A stretch of DNA of 64,000 bases from Modestobacter italicus (lineage in GTDB: Bacteria; Actinomycetota; Actinomycetes; Mycobacteriales; Geodermatophilaceae). The notes under the pieces are model-generated. The model was not told the DNA's origin. It worked only from the letters and a program-made list of their open reading frames with translations, and did not search any database. The stretch's first letter is position 1; each line of letters opens with the position of its first letter. Below, piece after piece: positions 15,682 to 27,156 of this stretch. Position numbers and translations under genes: made by a program. The stretch is taken from NCBI RefSeq assembly GCF_019799965.1, contig NZ_JABGCJ010000010.1, positions 1-64,000 of the forward strand. The letters run 5' to 3'.

Positions 15682-16638
15682 TCACAGCAGCCGGTTGGTC
15701 CAGAGCAGCGAGGCGATCACGCCGAGGACGGCGAACAGCAGCCCACCGCGGACGAACCACGGGCTGATGTCCTGCGGCTCGGTGGTGTAGCCGATCTGGC
15801 TGCCCAGGTCCTCGTAGACCTCCTCCAGCTCGGCGACGGTGGCCGCCTCGCTGTAGCTGCCGCCGGTCTCGTCGGCGATCTGCTCCAGCGTCGCGCGGTC
15901 GACCGGCACCGGCACCCGCTCGCCGTTGAGGTCCAGCGTCCCGTAGTCGGTGCCGAACGCGATGGTCGAGACCGGCACCTGCGCGGCGTTGGCCGCGTCG
16001 ATCGCCTGGGTCTCGTCCCGGCCCACGGTGCTGTAGCCGTCGGACAGCAGCACGATCCGGGCCGGCGGCAGCTCCTCGCCCTGCGCCTCCAGGCTGGCCT
16101 GGAAGTTGGTGATCGCGGTCAACGAGGTGAACACCGCGTCCCCGATCGCGGTCGCCTCCGCGAGCTCCAGGTTCCTGATCGCGGTGGCCACCTCCTCGCG
16201 TTCGGTGGTCGGGGTGACCAGCGTGGTCGCCGTCCCGGCGAAGGACACCAGCCCGAGGTTGATCCGTTCGGGCAGCACCTCGACGAACTCCTGCGCGGCC
16301 TGCTGCATCGCCTCGAACCGGTCGGGCTCCACGTCGGTGGCGCGCATGGACAGCGAGACGTCCACGGCCATGATCACCGTGGCCCGCTCGCGAGGCACCC
16401 GGACCTCGGTGCTCGGCTGGGCCAGCGAGACCACCAGCACGCCCAGGCCCAGGGCGACCAGGCCGAAGGCGACGTGCCGGCGCCAGCCGGCCCGCTTGGG
16501 GACCAGCGTGCCGAGCAGCGCCACGTTGGTGAACCGGGCGGCGTACCGCGCGCGGCGCAGCTGCAGCACCACGTACAGCGCGACGACGGCGACCACCGCC
16601 AGCAACGCGAACAGCCACCAGGGCGACTGGAACGTCAT
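15682..16638 (-). CDS. VWA-domain membrane protein of the MoxR operon (BatA-like)
   Basis: A 318-residue protein anchored by two N-terminal helices (about 8-27 and 56-77) and one C-terminal helix (about 292-312). The central von Willebrand A domain has the metal-site motif DVSLSM with AMQQAAQEFVEVLP downstream and RIVLLSDGYST later, so the MIDAS appears intact. It matches the VWA proteins that follow MoxR and DUF58 genes. Third gene of the moxR-DUF58-VWA unit; its start overlaps the DUF58 stop by 4 bp. Probably a chaperone-like partner of MoxR at the membrane. Confidence 0.9.
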   Translation of the reverse strand: MTFQSPWWLFALLAVVAVVALYVVLQLRRARYAARFTNVALLGTLVPKRAGWRRHVAFGLVALGLGVLVVSLAQPSTEVRVPRERATVIMAVDVSLSMRATDVEPDRFEAMQQAAQEFVEVLPERINLGLVSFAGTATTLVTPTTEREEVATAIRNLELAEATAIGDAVFTSLTAITNFQASLEAQGEELPPARIVLLSDGYSTVGRDETQAIDAANAAQVPVSTIAFGTDYGTLDLNGERVPVPVDRATLEQIADETGGSYSEAATVAELEEVYEDLGSQIGYTTEPQDISPWFVRGGLLFAVLGVIASLLWTNRLL

Positions 16639-17594
16639 CGGGAAGCCCCTCCGTTGCCGGCGCGCCGGCGGTGCGCGACGTAACCGACGACGTCGGTCAG
16701 CCAGTCGCGGTCGGTCTGCAGTCGCAAGTGGCCCGCACCCGCCCGGCGCAACGCCGCGGCGACCTCGCGGCGCTGGGCAGCAGCACCCTCGGCGAACCGG
16801 CGGCGCACCTCGGCGTTGCCGGTGGGCACCTCCAGCGTCTGGCCGCTCTCCGGGTCGACCACGGTGAGCAGGCCGACGTCGGCCAGCTCCAGCTCCCGGG
16901 GGTCGACCACCTCGATCGCCAGCAGGTCGTGCCGGGGCGAGAGTCCGCGCAGCGGCCGTTCCCAGTCGGCCTCCCCCAGGAAGTCCGAGATCGCCACGAC
17001 CAGCCCGCGGCGGCGCGGCGGACGGCGCAGCGACTCCAACGCGGCGGCCAGGTCACCACGGCGACCGCTGCCGGCCCGCGGCGTCGCGACGACCTGGCGC
17101 AGCAGCCGGTCGGCGGCCAGCCGGCCCGGCGCGGCCGGGTAGCGGTCGACCCGCTCGCCGGTGGTCACGATCGCGCCCAGCCGGTTGCCGCCCCGCACGG
17201 TGAGGTGGCTGACCGCGGCCAACCCGGCGATCGCCAGGTCGCGCTTCTCGCAGTTCGCCGTGCCGAAGTCCAGGCTGGCCGACAGGTCCAGCACCACCCA
17301 GGTCTCCAGCTCCCGGTCGGCGATCGTCTCCCGGACGTGCGGCACCTGGGTACGCGCGGTCACCGGCCAGTCCATCCGCCGGACGTCGTCCCCGGGGTGG
17401 TAGCTGCGAGAGTCGCCGGCCTCGCTGCCCGAGCCGGGGACCAGGCCGAGGTGGTCGCCCTGCAGCAGCCCGTCCAGCCGGCGGCGCACGGTGAGCTCCA
17501 GCCGGCGCAGCAGCACCGGGGCGTTGCTGCCCGGTCCGAAGTGCGGCGGCGCCCCGTTCGCCCCGGCGTCCACCGCCGAGCTGCCCTCGGTCAT
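16635..17594 (-). CDS. DUF58 domain protein
   Basis: A 319-residue soluble protein, middle gene of the moxR unit. The DUF58 core motif SRSYHPGDDVRRMDWPVTAR lies near residues 63-82, followed by a VWA-like fold with VVLDLSASLDFG. Most members of this family partner with a MoxR ATPase and a VWA protein; biochemical roles are poorly known. The ATG at 17594 overlaps the MoxR stop (17591) by 4 bp, and its own stop overlaps the VWA start. Longer upstream frames merely read through moxR. Confidence 0.9.
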   Translation of the reverse strand: MTEGSSAVDAGANGAPPHFGPGSNAPVLLRRLELTVRRRLDGLLQGDHLGLVPGSGSEAGDSRSYHPGDDVRRMDWPVTARTQVPHVRETIADRELETWVVLDLSASLDFGTANCEKRDLAIAGLAAVSHLTVRGGNRLGAIVTTGERVDRYPAAPGRLAADRLLRQVVATPRAGSGRRGDLAAALESLRRPPRRRGLVVAISDFLGEADWERPLRGLSPRHDLLAIEVVDPRELELADVGLLTVVDPESGQTLEVPTGNAEVRRRFAEGAAAQRREVAAALRRAGAGHLRLQTDRDWLTDVVGYVAHRRRAGNGGASR

Positions 17595-18799
17595 CCCGCG
17601 TGCGGCCCGGGGCCGCCGTCGGGCCGGCCGCCGTTCTGCGGCGGCGCCCCGTTCGGCTGCTGCGGCGCACCGTTGTGCGGCATCCCGTTCGGCTGCGGCA
17701 TCCCCTGCGGCGGGCCGTAGCCGGGGCCGCCGAAGCCGGGCACCATCGGGCCGCCCGGGTTGCCCGGGCCGTAGCCGCCGGCCCGCTGCCGCGGCGTGAC
17801 CTGCGGCAGCGGCACGCTCTCCAGCACCCGCCGGACGATGTGGTCGGCCGGCACGCCGTCGGCGAGCGCGTCGTAGGAGAGCACCAGCCGGTGCCGCAGC
17901 ACGTCGGCGGTCACGTCCAGCACGTCCTGGGGCAGCACGTAGTCCCGCCCCCGGATCAGCGCCAGCGCCCGGCTGGCGGCGATCAGCCCCAGCGAGGCGC
18001 GCGGGCTGGCGCCGTAGGAGACCCAGCTGGCGACGTCGTCCATGCCGTGCTCGCGGGGCGCGCGGGTGGCCACCACCAGCCGGACGACGTAGTCGACCAG
18101 CGCGTGGTGCACGAACACCTCCGAGGCGGTGCGCTGCAGCCTCCGGACGTCGTCCGGGCCGAGCACCGTCTCCGCGCTCGGCGGGGTCGAGCCCATCCGG
18201 TAGATGATCTCCCGCTCCTCCTCCGGCGTCGGGTAGTCGACGAGCACCTTGAGCAGGAAGCGGTCGCGCTGGGCCTCGGGCAGCGGGTAGACGCCCTCGT
18301 TCTCGATCGGGTTCTGCGTGGCGAGCACCAGGAACGGGTCGGGCAGCTTGTGCGACACCCCGCCGATGGAGACCTGCCGCTCGGCCATGACCTCCAGCAG
18401 CGCCGACTGCACCTTCGCCGGCGCCCGGTTGATCTCGTCGGCGAGCACGAAGTTGGCGAACACCGGGCCGAGCTCGGTGTCGAAGGCGTCCTGCCCGGCC
18501 TTGTAGATCCGGGTGCCGAGGATGTCGGCGGGCACCAGGTCGGGGGTGAACTGCAGCCGGGAGAATCGGCCGCCCACCACGGTGGCCAGCGTCTCCACGG
18601 CGAGGGTCTTGGCCACGCCGGGCACACCCTCCAGCAGCACGTGGCCGCGGGCGAGCAGGCCGACCATCATCCGCTCGACCAGCCGGTCCTGACCGACGAT
18701 CACGCGCTTGACCTCGAACAGCGCGCGCTCCAGTCGCGCTGCGTCGACCGACGGTGGGGTGGGCTGTGCGGATACGGGCGAGCTGCCGGCAGCGGTCAC
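17591..18799 (-). CDS. moxR: MoxR-family AAA+ ATPase
   Basis: A 402-residue ATPase. Walker A GVPGVAKT (about 59-66), Walker B FVLADEINRAP (about 113-123), sensor LATQNPIENEG and an arginine-finger region follow the MoxR pattern (usual length about 330). The last 60 residues are a Gly/Pro/Asn-rich tail (GYGPGNPGGP, GMPQPNGMPHNG) not found in most MoxR proteins and probably disordered. The GTG at 18799 has a -10-like GACACT 6 nt upstream. Family members act as chaperones in assembling or regulating envelope complexes. The NlpC/P60 gene next door is the same neighbour as in mycobacteria. Confidence 0.93.
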   Translation of the reverse strand: MTAAGSSPVSAQPTPPSVDAARLERALFEVKRVIVGQDRLVERMMVGLLARGHVLLEGVPGVAKTLAVETLATVVGGRFSRLQFTPDLVPADILGTRIYKAGQDAFDTELGPVFANFVLADEINRAPAKVQSALLEVMAERQVSIGGVSHKLPDPFLVLATQNPIENEGVYPLPEAQRDRFLLKVLVDYPTPEEEREIIYRMGSTPPSAETVLGPDDVRRLQRTASEVFVHHALVDYVVRLVVATRAPREHGMDDVASWVSYGASPRASLGLIAASRALALIRGRDYVLPQDVLDVTADVLRHRLVLSYDALADGVPADHIVRRVLESVPLPQVTPRQRAGGYGPGNPGGPMVPGFGGPGYGPPQGMPQPNGMPHNGAPQQPNGAPPQNGGRPDGGPGPHAG

Positions 18800-18805
18800 G
18801 GCGCC

Positions 18806-18811
18806 AGTGTC
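18806..18811 (-). promoter_or_regulatory. -10 element of the moxR unit (leaderless)
   Basis: GACACT on the minus strand lies 6 nt before the GTG of moxR, the same hexamer and spacing seen before the regulator gene at 301. Confidence 0.45.
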
Positions 18812-19000
18812 CTACACCTGGCTGTGCCGGCCACCGTTGCCGGAGGACCGCACCCCGCGGCCCGCGCACCCGCCGACGGGGCCGCCGGACCCCCGCCATG
18901 ACCCCTGCCAGAGCACCGGTCACGACACCCGCTGCGACACTCGTCAGGGCGCTCCGTCGGGGACTGCCGGGACGGTGGGCGGACTGCTAGCGTGTGCGTC

Positions 19001-19034
19001 GCGTCGGGCAGCTCCCCCCGTGGCTGCCCGACGC
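19001..19034 (-). terminator. Strong terminator of the NlpC/P60 gene
   Basis: GCGTCGGGCAGC and GCTGCCCGACGC form a perfect 12-bp stem around a 10-nt loop, starting 51 nt after the stop codon at 19086. Confidence 0.8.
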
Positions 19035-19085
19035 CCAAGCCCCCTCCCGCACCCCACGCCGAGTGTGCCGAGGGCGCGTCCCGCC

Positions 19086-20498
19086 TCAGCCCGTGGGGCG
19101 CACGGCACCGAAGTAGTCGTTGCCGAACCACATCGAGCTGATCCGGACGACGTCGTTGCTCTGCGGCGCCTGGATGACCTTGCCACCGCCGAGGTACAGG
19201 GCGACGTGGTAGATCGAGTTGTAGTTGCTGCCGCTGGCCCAGAACACCAGGTCCCCGGCCTGAAGGTCGTCGCGGGCCACGGTGCGGTGGCTGAACTGCG
19301 ACCACTGGGCCCGGCTGGTCCCGCCGATGGAGATCCCGGCGCGGGCGTAGGCGTACTGGGTCAGCCCCGAGCAGTCGAATCCCCACACCCCGGTGTCCGG
19401 GGAGATGCCGTAGCTGGGCCCGTTGCTGCCCCCGCCGCCCCACGAGTAGGCGACGCCGAGCTGCGTCTTGGCCGCGGCGATCGCGGTCTGCACCACCGAC
19501 CCGGACGGCGTCCCGGCGGTGGTGTCGGCCGGCGGCGCGGGCGCCGGGGCCGGCGCGGGGGCCGGCCGGCTGGAGCCACCGCTCCCGGAGTTCGACGAGC
19601 CCGAGTTCGACGAGCCGGAGTTGGACGAACCGGAGCCGGACGAGCCGGAGTTCGAACGCGGCGTGGTGGAGACGGCCGGCGGAGCGGCAGCCGCCTGCTG
19701 CGCGGCGTAGGCCGCGGCGGCCTCGCGGGCGCCCTCCAGGCCGTAGAGGGTCTGCTGGGCGACCTCGAGCTGCTCCTGCATCTCGACCTGCTGCACGGCC
19801 AGCGTGTCGGCCTGCACCAGGGCCGCCACCTTCTGCTCCTGCGCCTCGGCCAGCAGCGTGGCCGACTCGGCCTTGAGGGTGTCGGCCTGCACGACGGTCT
19901 GCTGCGCGGTGGCGTCCGCGGCGGAGGCCTGCTCCTGCAGCACGGTCAGCTGGGCGACGACGTCGACCCGGTGCTCCCCCACCGTCTCCAGCAGCGCTGC
20001 CCGCTCCATCAGCTCCGCTGGGCCTCCGGCGGTCATGAACGCCCGCGCACCGGCGGAGGTGCTGCCCTGCATGTAGCTGTCCCGGGCGAAGGCGACGACC
20101 TCGTCCTGGCCGACCTGCAGCTCGGCCTGGGCCTGCGCCGCGGCAGCGGCGGCGGCCTCGGCGGCGACGCGCGCCTCCTCCCAGGCGGCCTGCTTCTCCT
20201 CGTAGTCCTGCAGCGCGATGTCGGCGGCCGCGGCGGCGCTCGCCGCGGCCGACTGCGCCTGCGCCAGGGCGGCGGTGAGCTGGCCGACCTGGGCGGCGGC
20301 CGCCTGCTGGGCCTGCTGGGCCTGGCTGAGCTGGGCGTCACTGGGGGCGACCGGTCGCGCCGAGGCCGTCCCCGGGGCGGTCACCAGACAGGCGGCGGTC
20401 ACCACCGCTGCGGCGACGAGACGGTGCACCCACCGACGGGCCCGTCGAGCCCCCGCCCGATGTCCCGTACCGACCTGCGTCCCGACCTGTGCGCGCAC
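19086..20498 (-). CDS. Secreted NlpC/P60 (C40) peptidoglycan endopeptidase with coiled coil, RipA-like
   Basis: A 470-residue exported cell-wall hydrolase. Residues 1-45 are a signal peptide (RRWVHRLVAAAVVTAACLV, cleavage near TASA). A long Ala/Gln-rich coiled coil (about 50-285) and a Ser/Asn/Gly then Pro/Ala linker (about 295-345, repeats of SSNSG and PAPAP) lead to the NlpC/P60 domain (about 350-470) with catalytic Cys376 in GFDCSGLTQYAYARAG and His431 in IYHVALYLGG. This matches RipA-type division hydrolases that cut the stem peptide. GTG 20498 is preceded by GGAGGA. It lies next to moxR, as ripA/ripB do in mycobacteria. Confidence 0.92.
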   Translation of the reverse strand: MRAQVGTQVGTGHRAGARRARRWVHRLVAAAVVTAACLVTAPGTASARPVAPSDAQLSQAQQAQQAAAAQVGQLTAALAQAQSAAASAAAAADIALQDYEEKQAAWEEARVAAEAAAAAAAQAQAELQVGQDEVVAFARDSYMQGSTSAGARAFMTAGGPAELMERAALLETVGEHRVDVVAQLTVLQEQASAADATAQQTVVQADTLKAESATLLAEAQEQKVAALVQADTLAVQQVEMQEQLEVAQQTLYGLEGAREAAAAYAAQQAAAAPPAVSTTPRSNSGSSGSGSSNSGSSNSGSSNSGSGGSSRPAPAPAPAPAPPADTTAGTPSGSVVQTAIAAAKTQLGVAYSWGGGGSNGPSYGISPDTGVWGFDCSGLTQYAYARAGISIGGTSRAQWSQFSHRTVARDDLQAGDLVFWASGSNYNSIYHVALYLGGGKVIQAPQSNDVVRISSMWFGNDYFGAVRPTG

Positions 20499-20562
20499 TG
20501 TGCCTGCTCCTCCGTTGCCCGGCGCCAGGGTGTTTCGGCGGCGCCGGTCTCGACCAGTCCCG

Positions 20563-20582
20563 GCACACCCGTCGGGGTGTGC
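20563..20582 (-). promoter_or_regulatory. Leader hairpin of the NlpC/P60 gene
   Basis: GCACACCC and GGGTGTGC form an 8-bp perfect stem with a 4-nt loop, 65 nt before the start codon. It may be part of a structured 5' leader. I could not fit the region to a c-di-AMP (ydaO) riboswitch, which precedes some actinobacterial wall-hydrolase genes. Confidence 0.35.
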
Positions 20583-20636
20583 TCTCACGGGGGACGTCGA
20601 CCGGATCGGGTGAACGACTGAGGGCACGCGGAGCCA

Positions 20637-20656
20637 CCTCACCCTCCGGGGTGAGG
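20637..20656 (-). terminator. Terminator hairpin of the acyl-CoA ligase gene
   Basis: CCTCACCC and GGGTGAGG form an 8-bp stem with a CGGA tetraloop (minus strand), 68 nt after the ligase stop and before the NlpC/P60 gene on the same strand. Confidence 0.5.
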
Positions 20657-20723
20657 CCGGCAGGCACGCAGGGTGAACAGCCCGGCCCCGTCCGGGGGCC
20701 AGGCCACGGCAGGAGAGGCCCGT

Positions 20724-22262
20724 CTAGTTCACGCGGCGCTCGGAGCCCTCCCAGAACGACTCGCGCAGCTTGAACTTCTGGATCTTGCCGGTGGCGGTGC
20801 GCGGGATGGCCTCGCGGAACTCGACCCGCTTGGGCACCTTGTAGCCGGCCAGCGTCGTCCGGCAGTGCGCGATGACCTCCGCCTCCGTGGCGGAGGCGCC
20901 CTCGGCCAGGACGACCAGGGCGGTGACCATCTCGCCCCACCGCTCGTCCGGGACGCCGATCACCGCGACCTCGGCGACGGCGGGGTGGCTGAAGACGGCG
21001 TCCTCCACCTCGATCGAGGAGACGTTCTCCCCGCCGGTGATGATCACGTCCTTCTTGCGGTCGGAGATGGTGAGGAAGCCGGCCTCGTCGACCGTGCCGC
21101 CGTCCCCGGTGTGGAACCAGCCGCCGTCCAGCGCCTCGGCGGTCGCGTCGGGGTTGTCCCAGTAGCCGGCCAGCACGGTGTTGCCCTGCGCCAGCACCTC
21201 ACCGGACTCGCTGGTGCTGATCCGGGTGCCCAGCGCCGGCACCCCGGCCCGGGACAGCGCCCTGGCCCGGGCCTGCGGGTCCAGGCCGTCGTACTCGGCG
21301 CGCGGCCGGTTGACGGTGAGCAGCGGCGAGGTCTCGGTGAGGCCGTAGATCTGGTTGAACTCCCAGCCCAGCTCCTCCTCCACCCGGGCGATCGTGCGCG
21401 AGGGCGGCGGCGCCCCGGCGACGACGATCCGCACCCGGTCCCGGCCGGGCACCGGGCCGTCCCAGTCGGCGGCGGCCTCGAGCACCGCGTTCCACACCGC
21501 GGGCGCCCCGGCCATCAGCGTGACGCCGTGCTCCTCGACCCGGCGGAGGATCTCCCCGCCGTCCACCTTGCGCAGCGCGACCTGCGTGGCCCCCACCCCG
21601 GCCGCGGTGTAGAGCAGCCCCCAGCCGTTGCAGTGGAACATCGGCAGCGTGTGCAGGTAGACGTCGCGGTCGCTGACCTGCATGTGCATGCCGAAGGTGA
21701 CCGCGTTCAGCCACACGTTGCGGTGGGTGAGCTGCACGCCCTTGGGCCGCGCCGTCGTCCCGCTGGTGTAGTTGATCGTGGCGGTGGCGTCCTCGTCCGG
21801 TTCGGCCCACGGCCGCGGCTCACCGCCGGGACGCAGCAGCCCGGTCTCGTACTCCTCGCCGAGGGTGAAGCGGTGCTCGGCGGTCACCCCGGACAGCGCC
21901 TGCTCCAGTTCGGGGTCGACCAGCAGCACGCGCGCACCGGAGTGCTCGACGATGTAGTCGACCTCGCCCGGCTGCAGCCGGAAGTTCACCGGCACCAGCA
22001 CCCGCCCGGACGACGGGACGGCGTAGAGCAGCTCGAGCAGCCGGGCCGAGTTGTGGCTGACCACCGCCACCCGCTCGCCCTCGCCGATGCCCAGGGCGTC
22101 CAGCCCGGCCTGCACCGCCCGGGCCCGGCGGGCGAGCTCTCGGTAGCTCAGCTGCCCCAGGGACGGCGCGGGCTGGGCGGGCTCGTCGACCATGCCGACC
22201 CGGTCGCCGTAGACGAGCTCCGCCCGGTCGAGGAAGTCACGGGTGGTCAAGGGCACGCGCAT
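20724..22262 (-). CDS. Acyl-CoA synthetase (AMP-forming, FadD type)
   Basis: A 512-residue member of the adenylate-forming superfamily. AMP-binding motif INYTSGTTARPKGVQLTHRN (about 163-182), IYGLTETSP (about 300), GWFHTGD and DRKKDVIITGGENVSSIEVE, and the C-terminal catalytic Lys in PRTATGKIQKFKLRE near the end are all in place. It joins a carboxylic acid, probably a medium or long fatty acid, to CoA through an acyl-AMP. It lies between the wall-hydrolase and sirtuin genes on the same strand. Sirtuins can deacetylate the conserved Lys of acyl-CoA ligases, so the pairing may be functional. Confidence 0.92.
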   Translation of the reverse strand: MRVPLTTRDFLDRAELVYGDRVGMVDEPAQPAPSLGQLSYRELARRARAVQAGLDALGIGEGERVAVVSHNSARLLELLYAVPSSGRVLVPVNFRLQPGEVDYIVEHSGARVLLVDPELEQALSGVTAEHRFTLGEEYETGLLRPGGEPRPWAEPDEDATATINYTSGTTARPKGVQLTHRNVWLNAVTFGMHMQVSDRDVYLHTLPMFHCNGWGLLYTAAGVGATQVALRKVDGGEILRRVEEHGVTLMAGAPAVWNAVLEAAADWDGPVPGRDRVRIVVAGAPPPSRTIARVEEELGWEFNQIYGLTETSPLLTVNRPRAEYDGLDPQARARALSRAGVPALGTRISTSESGEVLAQGNTVLAGYWDNPDATAEALDGGWFHTGDGGTVDEAGFLTISDRKKDVIITGGENVSSIEVEDAVFSHPAVAEVAVIGVPDERWGEMVTALVVLAEGASATEAEVIAHCRTTLAGYKVPKRVEFREAIPRTATGKIQKFKLRESFWEGSERRVN

Positions 22263-22328
22263 GCCGGCTCCCGGGTCCGCGGGGTGTGGTCGCCGTCACG
22301 TTAACCGGCGCGGCCCGCGAGCGGCTCG

Positions 22329-23066
22329 TCAGCTCCCCGCGGCGAGCAACCGGGGCAGCGCCGCGCTGATCGGCTCCCGCACGACCAGGTCGGCGAGCCC
22401 GTCGTAGGGCGTCGGCTCGGCGTTCACGATCACCACCCGGGCGCCGTGCGCGGCGGCCACCTCGACCAGGCCGGCCGCCGGGTACACGCCGAGGGAGGTG
22501 CCGACCGCCAGGAACACGTCGCAGTCGGCCGCGGCCTGCGCGGCGGCGTCCAGCACGTCGGGGTCCAGCGCCTGCTCGAAGTAGACCGTCGCCGTCTTCA
22601 GCACCCCACCGCAGACCGGGCACGCCGGGTCGGGCTCGCCGGCGTCCACCCGGGCCAGCACGTCCGGGGTCGGGAACCGGGCACCGCAGCCGGTGCACTC
22701 GACGGTGTGCACCGTGCCGTGCAGCTCCAGCACCCCGGTCGACCCGGCCGCCTGGTGCAGCCCGTCGACGTTCTGGGTCAGCAGCGCGCGCAGCCGGCCC
22801 TGCCGCTGCAGGTCGGCGAGCGCCGCGTGCCCGGGGTTGGGCATCGGCGCGGCGGTGACCACGTCGCGGCGCATGAGCCACGAGCGCCGGCGGATCTCCG
22901 GGTCGCGCAGGTACCAGGACAGGGTGACCAGCTTCTCGGCCTCCGGGTCCCGGGTCCAGACGCCCTGTGGCCCCCGGTAGTCGGGGACGCCGCTGTCGGT
23001 GGAGATCCCCGCGCCGGTGAGCACGCAGATCCGGTGGGCACCGGTCAGCCAGTCGGGGAGCAGCAC
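22329..23066 (-). CDS. cobB: NAD-dependent protein deacylase (sirtuin)
   Basis: A 245-residue class III sirtuin. NAD-binding motifs GAGISTDSGVPDYRG and TQNVDGLHQAAGS, the catalytic His in LELHGTVH, and a complete zinc site (CTGCGARF, then CPVCGG) are present. It removes acetyl or other acyl groups from lysines using NAD. Upstream of the acyl-CoA ligase on the same strand with 66 bp between, so co-transcription is possible; it is divergent from acnA. TAGCCT lies 6 nt before the GTG, indicating a leaderless message. Confidence 0.92.
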   Translation of the reverse strand: MLLPDWLTGAHRICVLTGAGISTDSGVPDYRGPQGVWTRDPEAEKLVTLSWYLRDPEIRRRSWLMRRDVVTAAPMPNPGHAALADLQRQGRLRALLTQNVDGLHQAAGSTGVLELHGTVHTVECTGCGARFPTPDVLARVDAGEPDPACPVCGGVLKTATVYFEQALDPDVLDAAAQAAADCDVFLAVGTSLGVYPAAGLVEVAAAHGARVVIVNAEPTPYDGLADLVVREPISAALPRLLAAGS

Positions 23067-23072
23067 TCCCCC

Positions 23073-23078
23073 AGGCTA
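23073..23078 (-). promoter_or_regulatory. -10 element of the sirtuin gene (leaderless)
   Basis: TAGCCT on the minus strand, 6 nt before the GTG at 23066. Confidence 0.5.
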
Positions 23079-23222
23079 GGCAGCAGCCCAGCGCGGCGGG
23101 CCCGCGGAACGCCCGGGCCACGACGCCGACCAGCCGCGGCGCCAGCACCCGGACCATGCGGAGCGTGGCGGGGCGTCGGTCGGCAGGGTGTCCGAGGCCG
23201 ACCGGGGAGGCGTCGTCGCCGT

Positions 23223-23238
23223 GCCCGTCATGACGGGC
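23223..23238. promoter_or_regulatory. 16-bp palindrome upstream of acnA
   Basis: GCCCGTCA-TGACGGGC is perfect and continuous, the size of a TetR- or GntR-type operator. It lies about 246 bp before the acnA start and 157 bp before the sirtuin start. The binding protein is unknown. Confidence 0.4.
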
Positions 23239-23484
23239 GAAGCCGGAGGGACACCGGGCTGACCGGGGACTATCCGAGCGCCGCCCGCCGCGGTCCGCGG
23301 CGCCTGGGGCTGCGGTGGCCGGGTGGGCAAGGCGTGCCCTCCGCGCCGAGACCGGTGAGCCTGCTCACTGAGGGTGAGGGAAGGGTGGCCTTGCTCCGCA
23401 GGACCCGATCGGAGCTGGGATGATCGGGGGTGGCACATCGAGGCGCAGGACGCGCGCAGGACCAGCGAGGGTGAGGCGCAAGCA

Positions 23485-26342
<2,858 letters not shown>

Positions 26343-26343
<1 letters not shown>

Positions 26344-27104
26344 TGGACCTGGGCCTGGGTGGTCGCGGGCTCCTGCTCACCGGCGCGAGCCGGGGGCTGG
26401 GGTTCGCGACCGCCCAGGCCCTCGTCGCGGACGGGGCCCGGGTGCTGATCAGCTCCCGGTCCCCGGAGTCCGTCGACGCGGCGGTCGCCTCGCTCGGCGG
26501 GGCGCCGTCGGCGTCCGGCCTGGCGGCCGACCTGGCCGATGAGGGCGCTGCCCAGGAGCTGGTCGGCGCGGCCGTCGACCGGCTCGGCCGGGTGGACGGC
26601 GCGCTCGTCTCCGTCGGCGGGCCGGCGCCGGGCAGCGTGCTGGAGGTGTCCGAGGACGCCTGGCGGGCCGGGGTGGAGAGCGTGCTGCTCGGGCCGCTGC
26701 GGCTGATCCGGGCGCTCGTCCCCCACCTGTCGGCCGACGCCGCCATCGGGCTGGTGCTGTCCACCTCGGTGCGCCAGCCGATCGGCCACCTGGCCATCTC
26801 CAACGGGCTGCGGCCCGGGCTGGCGATGACCACCAAGGCGCTGGCCGACGAACTCGGCCCACGCGGCATCCGGGTGTTCGGGCTGCTGCCCGGCACCATC
26901 GCCACCGACCGGATCGCCGAGATCGAGGCCGCCTCCGGGGACGCCGCCGCGATGCGGGCGCGCACCGAGGAGTCGATCCCGCTGCGCCGGGTCGGCCGTC
27001 CCGCGGAGTTCGGCGCCGTCGCCGCCTTCGCCCTCTCCCCCGCCGCCTCCTACGTCACCGGCACGATGCTGACGGTCGACGGCGGCATCACCCGCGCCCT
27101 GTGA
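26343..27104 (+). CDS. SDR-family protein with altered active site, coupled to acnA
   Basis: A 253-residue Rossmann protein starting inside the acnA stop (TGATG). The cofactor loop LLTGASRGLGFATAQAL and the C-terminal YVTGTMLTVDGG are typical FabG-like SDR features. The catalytic region reads LSTSVRQPIGHLAISNGLRP GLAMTTKALADE: by alignment outward from TKALADE, the active-site Tyr-x3-Lys is replaced by Ser-x3-Arg (SNGLR). Either it belongs to a divergent SDR subgroup with different chemistry or it is a non-catalytic NAD(P)-binding protein. Translational coupling to aconitase is notable. Confidence 0.85.
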
Positions 27105-27156
27105 TGCACCCCCGCCGTTGTGCGCTGGTGGTCGCTCACCGACCGGAGGAGCGACG

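Larger units (their letters stand above)
23067..23484. other. Divergent promoter region of sirtuin and aconitase genes
   Basis: A 418-bp region with no convincing gene. Contains the sirtuin -10 (23073-23078), a perfect 16-bp palindrome at 23223-23238 and a 17-bp GC palindrome at 23286-23302. An upstream in-frame ATG at 23374 would extend AcnA, but the added residues do not resemble aconitase. Confidence 0.5.

Noticed and set aside
19560-19680. Short tandem repeat (GAGTTCGACGAGCC-like units)
   Set aside because: It encodes the Ser/Asn/Gly linker of the NlpC/P60 protein; a coding low-complexity repeat rather than a mobile or CRISPR-like array.
20499-20700. ydaO/c-di-AMP riboswitch before the NlpC/P60 gene
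   Set aside because: Context would suit it, but I could not place the conserved core segments; only two simple hairpins are visible.
23083-23157. Possible small gene (MVRVLAPRLVGVVARAFRG) upstream of the sirtuin
   Set aside because: No stop before it runs into the sirtuin in another frame, no ribosome site, and it overlaps the sirtuin promoter.
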